In this document: piece by piece, positions 31,345-39,298 of the stretch
Layout of the letters: every line of letters begins with the position of its first letter
How positions within the stretch are numbered: the first letter of the stretch is position 1
Program-made: the position numbers and the translations under genes
Notes under the pieces: generated by a model
Database searches by the model: none
What the model was told of the DNA's origin: nothing
Seen by the model: only the letters and a program-made list of their open reading frames with translations
From: Bog-1181 sp964565765
GTDB taxonomy: Bacteria > Oederibacteriota > PGYV01 > Palsa-1178
Assembly: GCA_964565765.1 (NCBI GenBank)
Contig: CAZMGF010000004.1
Location: 1 to 64,000 of the forward strand
Length of the DNA: 64,000 nucleotides
Reading direction: 5' to 3'

Positions 31345-32391
31345 TCACTGCAGTAATTCTGCCGGATAAACAAATTCATACCCCTCTTCGGCCAGTTGCG
31401 GCATTACGCGCGCGAGCGCCGCTATAGTGACAGGATCGTCGTGGCCTATGGCTATTACCCACCCGCGGCTCTTAGCGAGTTTCGCCACCTGTTTTAACTG
31501 CGCCTCAATATACGCGGCTTCTTTTTTGTTATCGATAAAGATATCCCTTTTTGCCCATCTCATGCCGAGTTCCTGAGCCGTTTTGTAGGCAACTGTCTTC
31601 GGCGTTGTCATGCTGTCGATAAAAAAGAGGTTCCTGTCCCTTAATACCTCAAGCACCGGCGTGATAATATCTTTTTTCGCGGTTACGAGCGACCCCTCAT
31701 GATTATTAACCCCGGTAAGATGCGGTATCTTTGTCATCTGGGTGTCCACTATGGAAACCACCTGCTGTTTGTCCATATTTGCGAGTATCGTTATCTTTTC
31801 CATCGGTACTTTCTTTTCAGGCTGCATAGGCAGGTGGAGCATTATCCCCTTTTTATACTTATATGCGGCTTCCGCCGCGGCCGAAGAGAATTTCAATCCC
31901 GGAAGCACCGATATTGTAAAAACGTCCTTAATCGACGCGAAATATGGAAAATTCCTGTCGCTGTAACCCCAGTCGTCAAGTATGACGGCAATTTTTGGCT
32001 TCTTATCCCTTATAAACCTGAGCTTACAGACAAGATTAAAAGGCGATTGTATGGCCGCTGAAAGGCTGGTTGTTTTATCTGTTTCCACTTCCCCGAACTC
32101 AACAGTCGCGCGTTCAACGCCATTAAGGTCAGTTTTTATCTCGCTCTTAAGAGACTCGGGCGTGAACCTCTGCGGCATTCTCGCGGTAAGATCGTAAACG
32201 CCTGTTTCCTTTTTGCTTATAATCAAAAGAGGGTCAACAAGTATCTTTTTTACAACAAAAGAATCAACTGTTGTCCTGATTGAAGCTTCTGATTTTTGAA
32301 CCCGAGGCATATAATAAAACCTGTAAAAAGCAAAACCCGCGGCTATAAGCAGTATTACAATAACAGCCGTGTTTGATGCTGCTTTTTTCAT
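31345..32391 (-). CDS. divergent polysaccharide deacetylase, YibQ type
   Basis: A 348-residue protein with an N-terminal membrane anchor (about residues 7-27), a 100-residue linker domain and a C-terminal NodB-like barrel of the YibQ/DUF610 family. Motifs are KIAVILDDWGYSD (Asp pair), GIMLHLPMQP, GVNNHEGSLVTA, FFIDSMTTPKTVA and VIAIGHDDPVTI. The family is predicted to act on envelope glycans, but no substrate is proven. It commonly follows a CtpA-type protease gene, as here, where its ATG overlaps the protease stop by four bases. Confidence 0.9.
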   Translation of the reverse strand: MKKAASNTAVIVILLIAAGFAFYRFYYMPRVQKSEASIRTTVDSFVVKKILVDPLLIISKKETGVYDLTARMPQRFTPESLKSEIKTDLNGVERATVEFGEVETDKTTSLSAAIQSPFNLVCKLRFIRDKKPKIAVILDDWGYSDRNFPYFASIKDVFTISVLPGLKFSSAAAEAAYKYKKGIMLHLPMQPEKKVPMEKITILANMDKQQVVSIVDTQMTKIPHLTGVNNHEGSLVTAKKDIITPVLEVLRDRNLFFIDSMTTPKTVAYKTAQELGMRWAKRDIFIDNKKEAAYIEAQLKQVAKLAKSRGWVIAIGHDDPVTIAALARVMPQLAEEGYEFVYPAELLQ

Positions 32392-33854
32392 GACTTTGTC
32401 TCCCTGAGCTTGCCCATAGTATTAAGGATGTCAATGGCGCGTTTAACCTGCGAATCGTTCTCTATCGAGGCCCTTCTTGAGGCGCCCCGCCCCTTTAACT
32501 TCATGGCTACTTCGGTTTTTATCCATTTAAGGATTGAATCCTTGTCCATGACTATTTCCTGGAGCTTGACTTCTTCCTTTTTTTCCTTGAGGTATTTCAT
32601 GAATTCATCCAGAAGTTTCTCATCCTCATCTTTTTTGAAAAGCACCTTTATGTCCGATTCAGATACCTTTACCACGTCTTTTTTCTTTGTGTCAATTCCG
32701 TCCGGATGCTTTTTCAGGTATTCAGCCGCGAAATCCTCGAATATGTTTTTTTCATACAGCGCTGTCGTGTATGTGGTCGGTATCTGTTCTTCCATTACAA
32801 TGTCCGGTGTAATCCCGATGCCGTGTATGGAGCGCCCCTTCGGGGTCATGTATCTGGCCGTTGTGAGCCTTAAGGCAGATTTGTCGGAGAGCGGTATTAT
32901 TGTCTGCACGGAGCCTTTTCCAAAAGACTGCGTTCCGGTTATAATGGCGCGGTTATTGTCCTGCAGGGCTCCGGACAAAATTTCCGAAGCCGAAGCGCTG
33001 CCCCTGTTAATCATGACAACAATGTCGCCCTTGAACTGTTCGCCTTTTTCGGATTTGAAATCCATTCTTTTTGCCTTGTCCCTGCTTTCGGTATAAACAA
33101 TGAGCGTGTTTTTCGGAAGGAACATGTCGGAAATCTGCACCGCCTGGTCAAGCAGCCCTCCCGGATCGTCGCGGAGGTCGATTATAAGTTTTTTTATCTT
33201 GTCTTTTTTGAATTCCTTGAGCCCCTTGTCGACAATATCAGATGCATCGCCCATAAACTCGTTTATCCTTATATATCCGACGTCATCGCCTATGGTGTTG
33301 TACCTGGCGGTTTCTATTTTAATAATGGCGCGCGTCAGCGTGAAATCCTTATAATCAGCGACATTGCCGCGCTGAATTGAAATCGTAACCTTGGTGCCGG
33401 GCTCGCCGCGCAGTTTGTGTACCGCGTCGTTTACGTCCATGCCGTCCGTGGTTACATTTTCAATCATCATTATCTTGTCTCCCGCTTTGATACCCGCTGT
33501 GTATGCCGGCGTATCCTCAATCGGGGCCACTACCATAAGCTGTCCGTCCTTGACGGCTATTTCAATTCCCAGCCCGCCGAATTGCGCGTGCGTATCGTCG
33601 TTCATGTCCTTATACGCCTGCGGGTCCATATACTGTGAGAACGGGTCCAAATTTTGAATCATTCCCTTTATGGCGAAGGTAGCCAGATCCTTCGGGTTCG
33701 CCTTGTCCTCATCCACATAATTTTCCTGTATAATCGCGTAAACTTCCATGAGCGGTTTTAAGGCCTCGTATGCGTCCTTTTGTTTGTCCGCCCTGACAAA
33801 CGCGGCAAAAACCGCGGTGAATACAAATAAAAGAATGATAAAGCGTTTTTTCAT
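32388..33854 (-). CDS. C-terminal processing protease, S41 family (CtpA-like)
   Basis: A 488-residue periplasmic protease with a signal peptide (MKKRFIILLFVFTAVFAAFV), a PDZ domain (VVAPIEDTPAYTAGIKAGDK) and the tail-specific protease core. The nucleophilic Ser is in NRGSASASEILSGAL (about residue 313) and the general-base Lys in GTQSFGKGSVQTI (about residue 338). The C-terminal 100 residues add a charged helical segment. ATG 33854 is chosen because GGAGG lies five bases before it; a start 18 bases upstream would overlap that site. It forms a unit with the YibQ-type gene. Confidence 0.94.
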   Translation of the reverse strand: MKKRFIILLFVFTAVFAAFVRADKQKDAYEALKPLMEVYAIIQENYVDEDKANPKDLATFAIKGMIQNLDPFSQYMDPQAYKDMNDDTHAQFGGLGIEIAVKDGQLMVVAPIEDTPAYTAGIKAGDKIMMIENVTTDGMDVNDAVHKLRGEPGTKVTISIQRGNVADYKDFTLTRAIIKIETARYNTIGDDVGYIRINEFMGDASDIVDKGLKEFKKDKIKKLIIDLRDDPGGLLDQAVQISDMFLPKNTLIVYTESRDKAKRMDFKSEKGEQFKGDIVVMINRGSASASEILSGALQDNNRAIITGTQSFGKGSVQTIIPLSDKSALRLTTARYMTPKGRSIHGIGITPDIVMEEQIPTTYTTALYEKNIFEDFAAEYLKKHPDGIDTKKKDVVKVSESDIKVLFKKDEDEKLLDEFMKYLKEKKEEVKLQEIVMDKDSILKWIKTEVAMKLKGRGASRRASIENDSQVKRAIDILNTMGKLRETKS

Positions 33855-33894
33855 TTTTTCCTCCATGAGCAAAATGTTAAAAACATTGACTGAT

Positions 33895-33923
33895 ATTATA
33901 TAGGATTATTTTTAAAAAGGCAA
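33895..33923 (-). promoter_or_regulatory. promoter of the ctpA-yibQ unit
   Basis: TTGCCT (33918-33923) and a perfect TATAAT (33895-33900) on the minus strand with a 17-base spacer. For the divergent plus-strand gene only a TATAAT at about 33964-33969 is seen, without a good -35 box. Confidence 0.65.
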
Positions 33924-33999
33924 ATATTTAAAAATAAACGCAGCCGGAAGGCCTGTTTTGCATTATAATATATGAAGTCCAAATACTCCGGAGATGCGT

Positions 34000-36900
34000 A
34001 TGAAAAAGTTTTTTTTAGCGGCGTCAGCGGTTCTTCTTTTTTCAATCAATTCATATTCAATTAATTATTATGTCTCAGCCGCTTCAGGCAGCGACACTTC
34101 GAACACCGGAACCGGCCCTGCTTCCCCCTTCAAAACAATACAACGCGCCGCTTCAATAATGGCTCCTGGCGACTGCTGTTATATTTCCGCCGGAATATAC
34201 CGTGAAACTGTTGTTCCCGCGGTGTCCGGCTCTTCCGGAGCGCCGGTTACTTTTATGCCTTATATGAACCAGTCTGTTACAATTACAGGCGCGGATCTTT
34301 TTACCGGGACATGGAGCGTTTACAGCGGCTCCATTTACAGCTCCCCCACCTCCCTGAATTTTAACCAGCTTTTTGTCGATTCCGTAATGATGAACAAGGC
34401 GCGCTGGCCAAACACCACTGCCGGGGACCTTCTTCATATGGTCACGGCCACCGCCGGAACCGGTACAAATTATACAACACTAATGGATCCCGATCTTCCG
34501 CCGGGAAACTGGAACAACGCCTATGTCTGGATACAACCCGGCGACGGCTGGGGGTCTTATGTCGTTCAGATTACCGGCTACACCGCCGGCTCCGGATTTA
34601 CTTTTTCCACGCCAATTTCAACTTCGGGCAACACCAATTATGAACCGCGGGCAGGCAACCCTTATTACATATTCGGTTCGCTTTCAGGGCTTGACACAAG
34701 CAGCGAATGGTTCCTGGATACAGCCGGGCAGATATTATATTTATGGACGCCTGACGGAGCCGCCCCCTCCGGCCACATTATCGAGGCCAAAGCAAGAAAT
34801 TACGCTTTTGACCTGACCGGACTTTCCTATATCAAACTTTACAACCTGAATATTTTCTCCGCCGCTATAAATATGAACGGCTCATATTACTGTACGGTCG
34901 ATGACTGCAGGATGAAATATGTGGACCATTACGAGGCAATGTCGGGATTTACCACAGGCGGCGGCGAGACAAATTATGTTTCCGGCGGATACAACACATA
35001 CAGCAACTGTGAAATATCACAGAGCGCCGGATGCGGAATATATATACAGGGTTACGACAACACGGTGACAAACTGCCTTATCCATGACACCGGATACATG
35101 GGTTCCAATCACGCCGCCATAATGACCGAAGGCGGCTCCGGCGCCCCCACATTCGGCCACATCATCACGCATAATACTATTTACAACACCGGCAGGTACG
35201 GGATTAACCACCCTTCCTCAACGCAATTAAAAATATCCTACAACGATGTTTCATATCCGGGGCTTCTTTCCAAAGACTGCGGCCCTATTTATTCCTTCGG
35301 CATCGACGCGCAATACACCGAGATATCCTACAACTGGGTCCATGACAATTACACCACATATGGCGCCGGAATATATCTTGATAACGGCACAAATAACCAG
35401 CTTGTGCATCACAACGTCGCGTGGAACCTGGCGGGAACGGGTATAGTATTAAACACTCCGTCGGAAAACAACAGGATATATAACAACACTGTTATAAATT
35501 CTCTTAACTCCTTCAGCTATTACGGCAATGCCGCTCAGGGGCTTGGAAATATTCAGGACCAGTCCGGTACAATTGTTGAAAATAATCTTGCCGATATGTC
35601 AACCGCATCTTTCTGCACGGGATACCCGCCGACAGTATCAAATAACGGCCTTTATCCTATAGGTTCCAATTATGTCCCAACCGCCGGTTCCGGCGCGATA
35701 GACGCGGGCCTTGTAATTCCCGGGATTACGGACGGTTACGTAGGCGCCGCTCCTGATATAGGCGCGTATGAATATGGGGGCTCTTATTTTATTCCCGGAT
35801 ATAACGCCCCCACTCCCACGGTTACCGCAGGCGGCCCTGCTTTTACGCCGGCTTTTACTCCCACAATTTCAGCCACTCCCACAGTAACGCCGACTTACCC
35901 GGCTTATGCCGTGACATTAATAGATGATTTTTCAGACTGCAACACCACCAACCTGCTTGGAGGTTCCTGGTTCTCCTACAATGACTCTTCCAACGGCGGT
36001 ACCTCTTCCATCGCGATTGGAGTTTCCACTCCGGGATTTTCCGCCTCCTCATGCGCCCTTCATGTGACAGGAACCGTCGTGTATAATACCGGAGGCTATA
36101 GCGCCCCATTTATAGCCTTCGGCACCGATCTTGTATCCGACAGGGATTATTCTTCCTGCCTGGGTGTAAATTTTTATTTTAACGGCGACAACAAATATTA
36201 TGACCTGCGCCTGGTTGCCGATTCTTCGATAAACACGGGATACAACGACTATAAGTATTCATTTTTTGCGGCATCGGGCTGGCAGTATTACATGTTCCCT
36301 TTCACCTCATTTACCCAGGCTCCTGGCTGGGGAAATATTGTGAGCCGGGGATCGGTGCTTGCGATGGTCAGGCAGGTTGTTTTTCAAAACGGCGTGGAGC
36401 CTCCTCCCGGCCAGCAGTATCCTGTAAGCGTCTCGCTCGGGCCCATAGGAATTTACGGATGCGGCCTGGCAACGCCGACTATCACACCGACAACAACTCC
36501 AAATATACCCGGCATCCTTATAGACGACTGCAACCGCCAGGCCGTTAATAATTACTGGGGCGGCTACTGGTATACAAACAACGATCATTCACAGGCCACT
36601 CCGGGTTTGTCAATAGTATGGCCTCCTGCCGGGCAGTTCACAATGACGGCTCCGGGGTTTGATTCAACGGGAGCGGCCGCGCGCATGACAGGAACGGTTA
36701 TTAACAGCCCCGGATATTACCAGTACCCGTATGTCGCCATGGGCACAAGCTTCGGCGCGACAAGGGACATTTCATCCTGCTCCTCCTTAAGTTTCTGGTA
36801 TAAAAATGATTCCAAACAATATTACACAAAAATTGACTGCGACGCGTCAATTCCTACCGGATATAATTATTACAGGTATTCGCTTCCCGCATCCTCATCC

Positions 36901-37491
36901 TGGACGCTGATAAACATTCCATTTTCGTCAATGACCCAGGCTGCCGGCTGGGGTACAGCCGCCGCCGCATCTGTTTATTTTACAAAAACAACCGCTGTCG
37001 AGTTCCAGACCGACAGCTTCCCGGCCGCCGGATCCCAGTGGAGCGTTGATTTGTGGGTCGACAACATTGAGATTTGCGGCTGTCCCGGCGTTGGCACAAT
37101 CACACCCACCGCGTTAATAACCGCGACTTATACCCCGACAACCACAATAACCGCTGCGCCGGTAGCCACCGCCACACAGACAACAACGCCCACGCCTGTT
37201 AAAGCGGCCGCGTCAAACCTTGATAAACTTTATTTTTATCCAAACCCTTACAGGGCTCCCTTATCAACCGGCGGTATAACTTTCTACAATCTTACCGCCC
37301 ATACAAAAATCGCCGTCTTTAATTTTAACGGCGAAGAGGTGTATTACGACGAAAAAGATACCCCGGACGGAATGTATTTCTGGCGCATATCAGGAATACC
37401 CCGGTCAAAATCGCTTGCCCCGGGTATATACATATATGTTATAAGCGGGCCAGACTGCCGAAAAACCGGAAAACTTGCTATAATTAAATAG
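34000..37491 (+). CDS. secreted right-handed beta-helix protein with tandem CBM-like domains and a YPNP-type C-terminal sorting domain
   Basis: A 1163-residue exported protein. In order: signal peptide (MKKFFLAASAVLLFSINSYS); a right-handed parallel beta-helix at about residues 25-600, starting YYVSAASGSDTSNTGTGPA, a DUF1565-like entry with many N-x-I/V-x-x-N rungs (NTVTNCLIHDTGY, NRIYNNTVINSLN); a Thr/Pro linker; two similar domains of about 180 residues starting LIDDFSDCNTTN and LIDDCNRQAVNNYWGG, both with TGYN-Y-Y-FPF patterns, like CIA30/CBM11 modules; another Thr-rich linker; and a final Ig-like domain starting LDKLYFYPNPYRAP and ending in TGKLAIIK. Probably binds or cleaves polysaccharide at or outside the cell. 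I use the second ATG because GGAG touches the first. Confidence 0.88.
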   Translation: MKKFFLAASAVLLFSINSYSINYYVSAASGSDTSNTGTGPASPFKTIQRAASIMAPGDCCYISAGIYRETVVPAVSGSSGAPVTFMPYMNQSVTITGADLFTGTWSVYSGSIYSSPTSLNFNQLFVDSVMMNKARWPNTTAGDLLHMVTATAGTGTNYTTLMDPDLPPGNWNNAYVWIQPGDGWGSYVVQITGYTAGSGFTFSTPISTSGNTNYEPRAGNPYYIFGSLSGLDTSSEWFLDTAGQILYLWTPDGAAPSGHIIEAKARNYAFDLTGLSYIKLYNLNIFSAAINMNGSYYCTVDDCRMKYVDHYEAMSGFTTGGGETNYVSGGYNTYSNCEISQSAGCGIYIQGYDNTVTNCLIHDTGYMGSNHAAIMTEGGSGAPTFGHIITHNTIYNTGRYGINHPSSTQLKISYNDVSYPGLLSKDCGPIYSFGIDAQYTEISYNWVHDNYTTYGAGIYLDNGTNNQLVHHNVAWNLAGTGIVLNTPSENNRIYNNTVINSLNSFSYYGNAAQGLGNIQDQSGTIVENNLADMSTASFCTGYPPTVSNNGLYPIGSNYVPTAGSGAIDAGLVIPGITDGYVGAAPDIGAYEYGGSYFIPGYNAPTPTVTAGGPAFTPAFTPTISATPTVTPTYPAYAVTLIDDFSDCNTTNLLGGSWFSYNDSSNGGTSSIAIGVSTPGFSASSCALHVTGTVVYNTGGYSAPFIAFGTDLVSDRDYSSCLGVNFYFNGDNKYYDLRLVADSSINTGYNDYKYSFFAASGWQYYMFPFTSFTQAPGWGNIVSRGSVLAMVRQVVFQNGVEPPPGQQYPVSVSLGPIGIYGCGLATPTITPTTTPNIPGILIDDCNRQAVNNYWGGYWYTNNDHSQATPGLSIVWPPAGQFTMTAPGFDSTGAAARMTGTVINSPGYYQYPYVAMGTSFGATRDISSCSSLSFWYKNDSKQYYTKIDCDASIPTGYNYYRYSLPASSSWTLINIPFSSMTQAAGWGTAAAASVYFTKTTAVEFQTDSFPAAGSQWSVDLWVDNIEICGCPGVGTITPTALITATYTPTTTITAAPVATATQTTTPTPVKAAASNLDKLYFYPNPYRAPLSTGGITFYNLTAHTKIAVFNFNGEEVYYDEKDTPDGMYFWRISGIPRSKSLAPGIYIYVISGPDCRKTGKLAIIK

Positions 37492-37525
37492 CCATTCTTT
37501 ATAACCAACCCCTGCCCACTTTATA

Positions 37526-37553
37526 TTGACTTTACAGCAAAAAATGTTAGAAT
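37526..37553 (+). promoter_or_regulatory. sigma-70-like promoter of the Thr-rich protein and PorV-like genes
   Basis: TTGACT (37526-37531) and TAGAAT (37548-37553) with a 16-base spacer, followed about 30 bases later by AGGAGG before the ATG at 37594. No terminator separates it from the beta-helix gene. Confidence 0.6.
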
Positions 37554-37593
37554 CTTTCATATCGTTTAATTCTTATCAGGAGGTTTTTGCATT

Positions 37594-38274
37594 ATGAAAA
37601 AAGTATTGCTTATAGCGGTTATAGCGCTTGCCGCAAGCGCAGGGATAATTGCGGGTCCGCCGCCGACCTTTACCGTAACACCAACGGTTACCGAGACTAT
37701 TACAGAAACCGTAACAGAAACCGTGTCTGGTACGGTTACCGCAACAGTTACCGCAACTGTGACTATCACGGTGACAGCCACTATAACCGAAACAATAACA
37801 GAAACATTAACATTTGCGACTTCCACGATAACTCCCACTTACACAATCACCCCGACTATAAATCCGTCGTGGTCAATGACTGTAACTCCTACAGTAACCG
37901 CAACCGGAACGGAAACCGTGACCTATACGATCACGCCGACTTCCACAATCACGCCTACTTTCACTCCGTGGCCGGTTCCTCAGGCGCCGCAGGGCAAGGT
38001 TTTCGCGTATCCAAACCCGGCCGCATTCACAAACAGGATGGCAATAGCTTATCCGGTAAATTCCACAAAAACTCCAATAAGCGTAATGGTAGTCATAAAG
38101 GCCATCAGCGGTGATGAAGCAGGAAGGGTTTATGACACCGGGCCATACTGGGGTTACATTGCGGTAGACATAACCAATTTTGCCAGGGGCATATATATGT
38201 TTAAAGTTGTAGTTACATATTCGGACGGCACAACAGACACAACGCCGTACAGCAAATTTGCTGTTATAAAGTGA
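37594..38274 (+). CDS. secreted Thr/Pro-rich repeat protein with a YPNP-type C-terminal domain
   Basis: A 226-residue exported protein: signal peptide (MKKVLLIAVIALAASAG), then about 105 residues of almost pure Thr, Val, Ile, Pro and Glu repeats (TVTETITETVTETV, then TITPTYTITPTINP), and a C-terminal beta domain of about 100 residues starting KVFAYPNPAAFTNRM and ending YSKFAVIK. The last domain resembles the one ending the upstream beta-helix protein, so both may carry the same sorting signal. The repeat looks like a surface stalk and may be O-glycosylated. The repeated DNA opens long antisense frames that are not genes. Confidence 0.8.
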   Translation: MKKVLLIAVIALAASAGIIAGPPPTFTVTPTVTETITETVTETVSGTVTATVTATVTITVTATITETITETLTFATSTITPTYTITPTINPSWSMTVTPTVTATGTETVTYTITPTSTITPTFTPWPVPQAPQGKVFAYPNPAAFTNRMAIAYPVNSTKTPISVMVVIKAISGDEAGRVYDTGPYWGYIAVDITNFARGIYMFKVVVTYSDGTTDTTPYSKFAVIK

Positions 38275-38288
38275 TGGGGAGGAAAAAA

Positions 38289-39236
38289 ATGAAAAAACTT
38301 ATAATAATCGCAGCGGCTTTGACACTTGTTTCATGTTCCATTTTTGCCTCCTTAACCGTGACTGACAACTCATCAGTTGTTTCAGGTTTATACTCAACCA
38401 TAGGCAACGGCGCGGCCGCCTCGGGTATGGGAAACGCCTATATGGGTATGGCACAGGACGCGGTCGCTCTTTTCTGGAACCCGGCCGGTATTGAAAATAT
38501 GAAAAAAGAGGATAATTCATATAATCTTTTCTTTTCACACAACCAGTGGCTCATGTCCACTATAATAGACTCGCTGAGCGTCGCCACAAAGGTAAAAGAC
38601 GTTGGCACCTTCGCTGCCGGTTTTTCATATTTCAATTCAGGGGAAATGGAAAGGTACACCACCGACGACGCAGGCCACCCTATTGATATGAACACAACCT
38701 TTTCCACATACGCGCTTAACCTGAACATCGCGTACGCGAACCAGCTCGACAAGGATGTTGATTTCGGTGTAACCGTAAAATATTTCCTTGATGACATGGA
38801 CGGCTCCGCCGTAAACGCGGTCGCATTTGACCTGGGTGTGCGTTATTTTGTTCCCATAATAAAAGGCCTTTCTTTCGACCTTGTGGCCACAAATTTCGGC
38901 GGTGAAATGAGCGGGTTTACCATTTCAAAGGAAATGACATTCGCCGGGCTCTACAATTTTTCAATAGCCGACTGGGGTTTTAACGCGGAATACGACCTGG
39001 TCGGCCGCCTGAATAACTCGCCGGAAAACAGGTTCGGCCTTGAAGTAAAAACCCCATACCTTATTGTCCTGCGCGCGGGTTATTATACAGAGGATGACCT
39101 TATTGACAGCGGCTTTAAAGATATTTCGTTCGGCCTCGGGCTGCTTGTTAATTCCAAATATAATATTGATTTCTCCTTCGAACCCTATGGTGAGCTTGGC
39201 ACCGCGTACAAACTTTCATTCGGCGCAAGCTTCTAA
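38289..39236 (+). CDS. PorV/FadL-like outer-membrane beta-barrel protein
   Basis: A 315-residue outer-membrane protein with a signal peptide (MKKLIIIAAALTLVSCSIFA) and the PorV/PorQ (UPF0164) start: YSTIGNGAAASGMGNAYMGM followed by AQDAVALFWNPAGIENM, the pattern shared with FadL-type barrels. The rest is amphipathic beta-strand (SLSVATKVKDVGTFAAGFSY, DVDFGVTVKYFLDDMDG) ending in SFGASF with a terminal Phe. In type IX secretion PorV carries cargo with C-terminal domains to the attachment complex. The ATG is chosen because GGGGAGG lies six bases before it, 14 bases after the stop of the Thr-rich protein. Confidence 0.85.
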   Translation: MKKLIIIAAALTLVSCSIFASLTVTDNSSVVSGLYSTIGNGAAASGMGNAYMGMAQDAVALFWNPAGIENMKKEDNSYNLFFSHNQWLMSTIIDSLSVATKVKDVGTFAAGFSYFNSGEMERYTTDDAGHPIDMNTTFSTYALNLNIAYANQLDKDVDFGVTVKYFLDDMDGSAVNAVAFDLGVRYFVPIIKGLSFDLVATNFGGEMSGFTISKEMTFAGLYNFSIADWGFNAEYDLVGRLNNSPENRFGLEVKTPYLIVLRAGYYTEDDLIDSGFKDISFGLGLLVNSKYNIDFSFEPYGELGTAYKLSFGASF

Positions 39237-39239
39237 CAA

Positions 39240-39294
39240 ACTTATATAAATAAAAAAAGCGGGCTTAAAGCCCGCTTTTTTTATTTATATAAGT
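39240..39294. terminator. bidirectional terminator, 27-bp perfect palindrome
   Basis: Bases 39240-39266 are the exact reverse complement of 39268-39294, with a single base at the centre. The core is AAGCGGGCTT/AAGCCCGCTT flanked by A and T runs, so it works in both directions. It lies between the convergent PorV-like gene and the sigma-54 regulator gene and serves both. Confidence 0.92.
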
Positions 39295-39298
39295 AGTG

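Noticed and set aside
37566..38114. Long open frames in other frames and on the minus strand over the Thr-rich gene
   Set aside because: They arise from the repetitive ACN codons; no ribosome-binding sites, and the translated products are low-complexity only.
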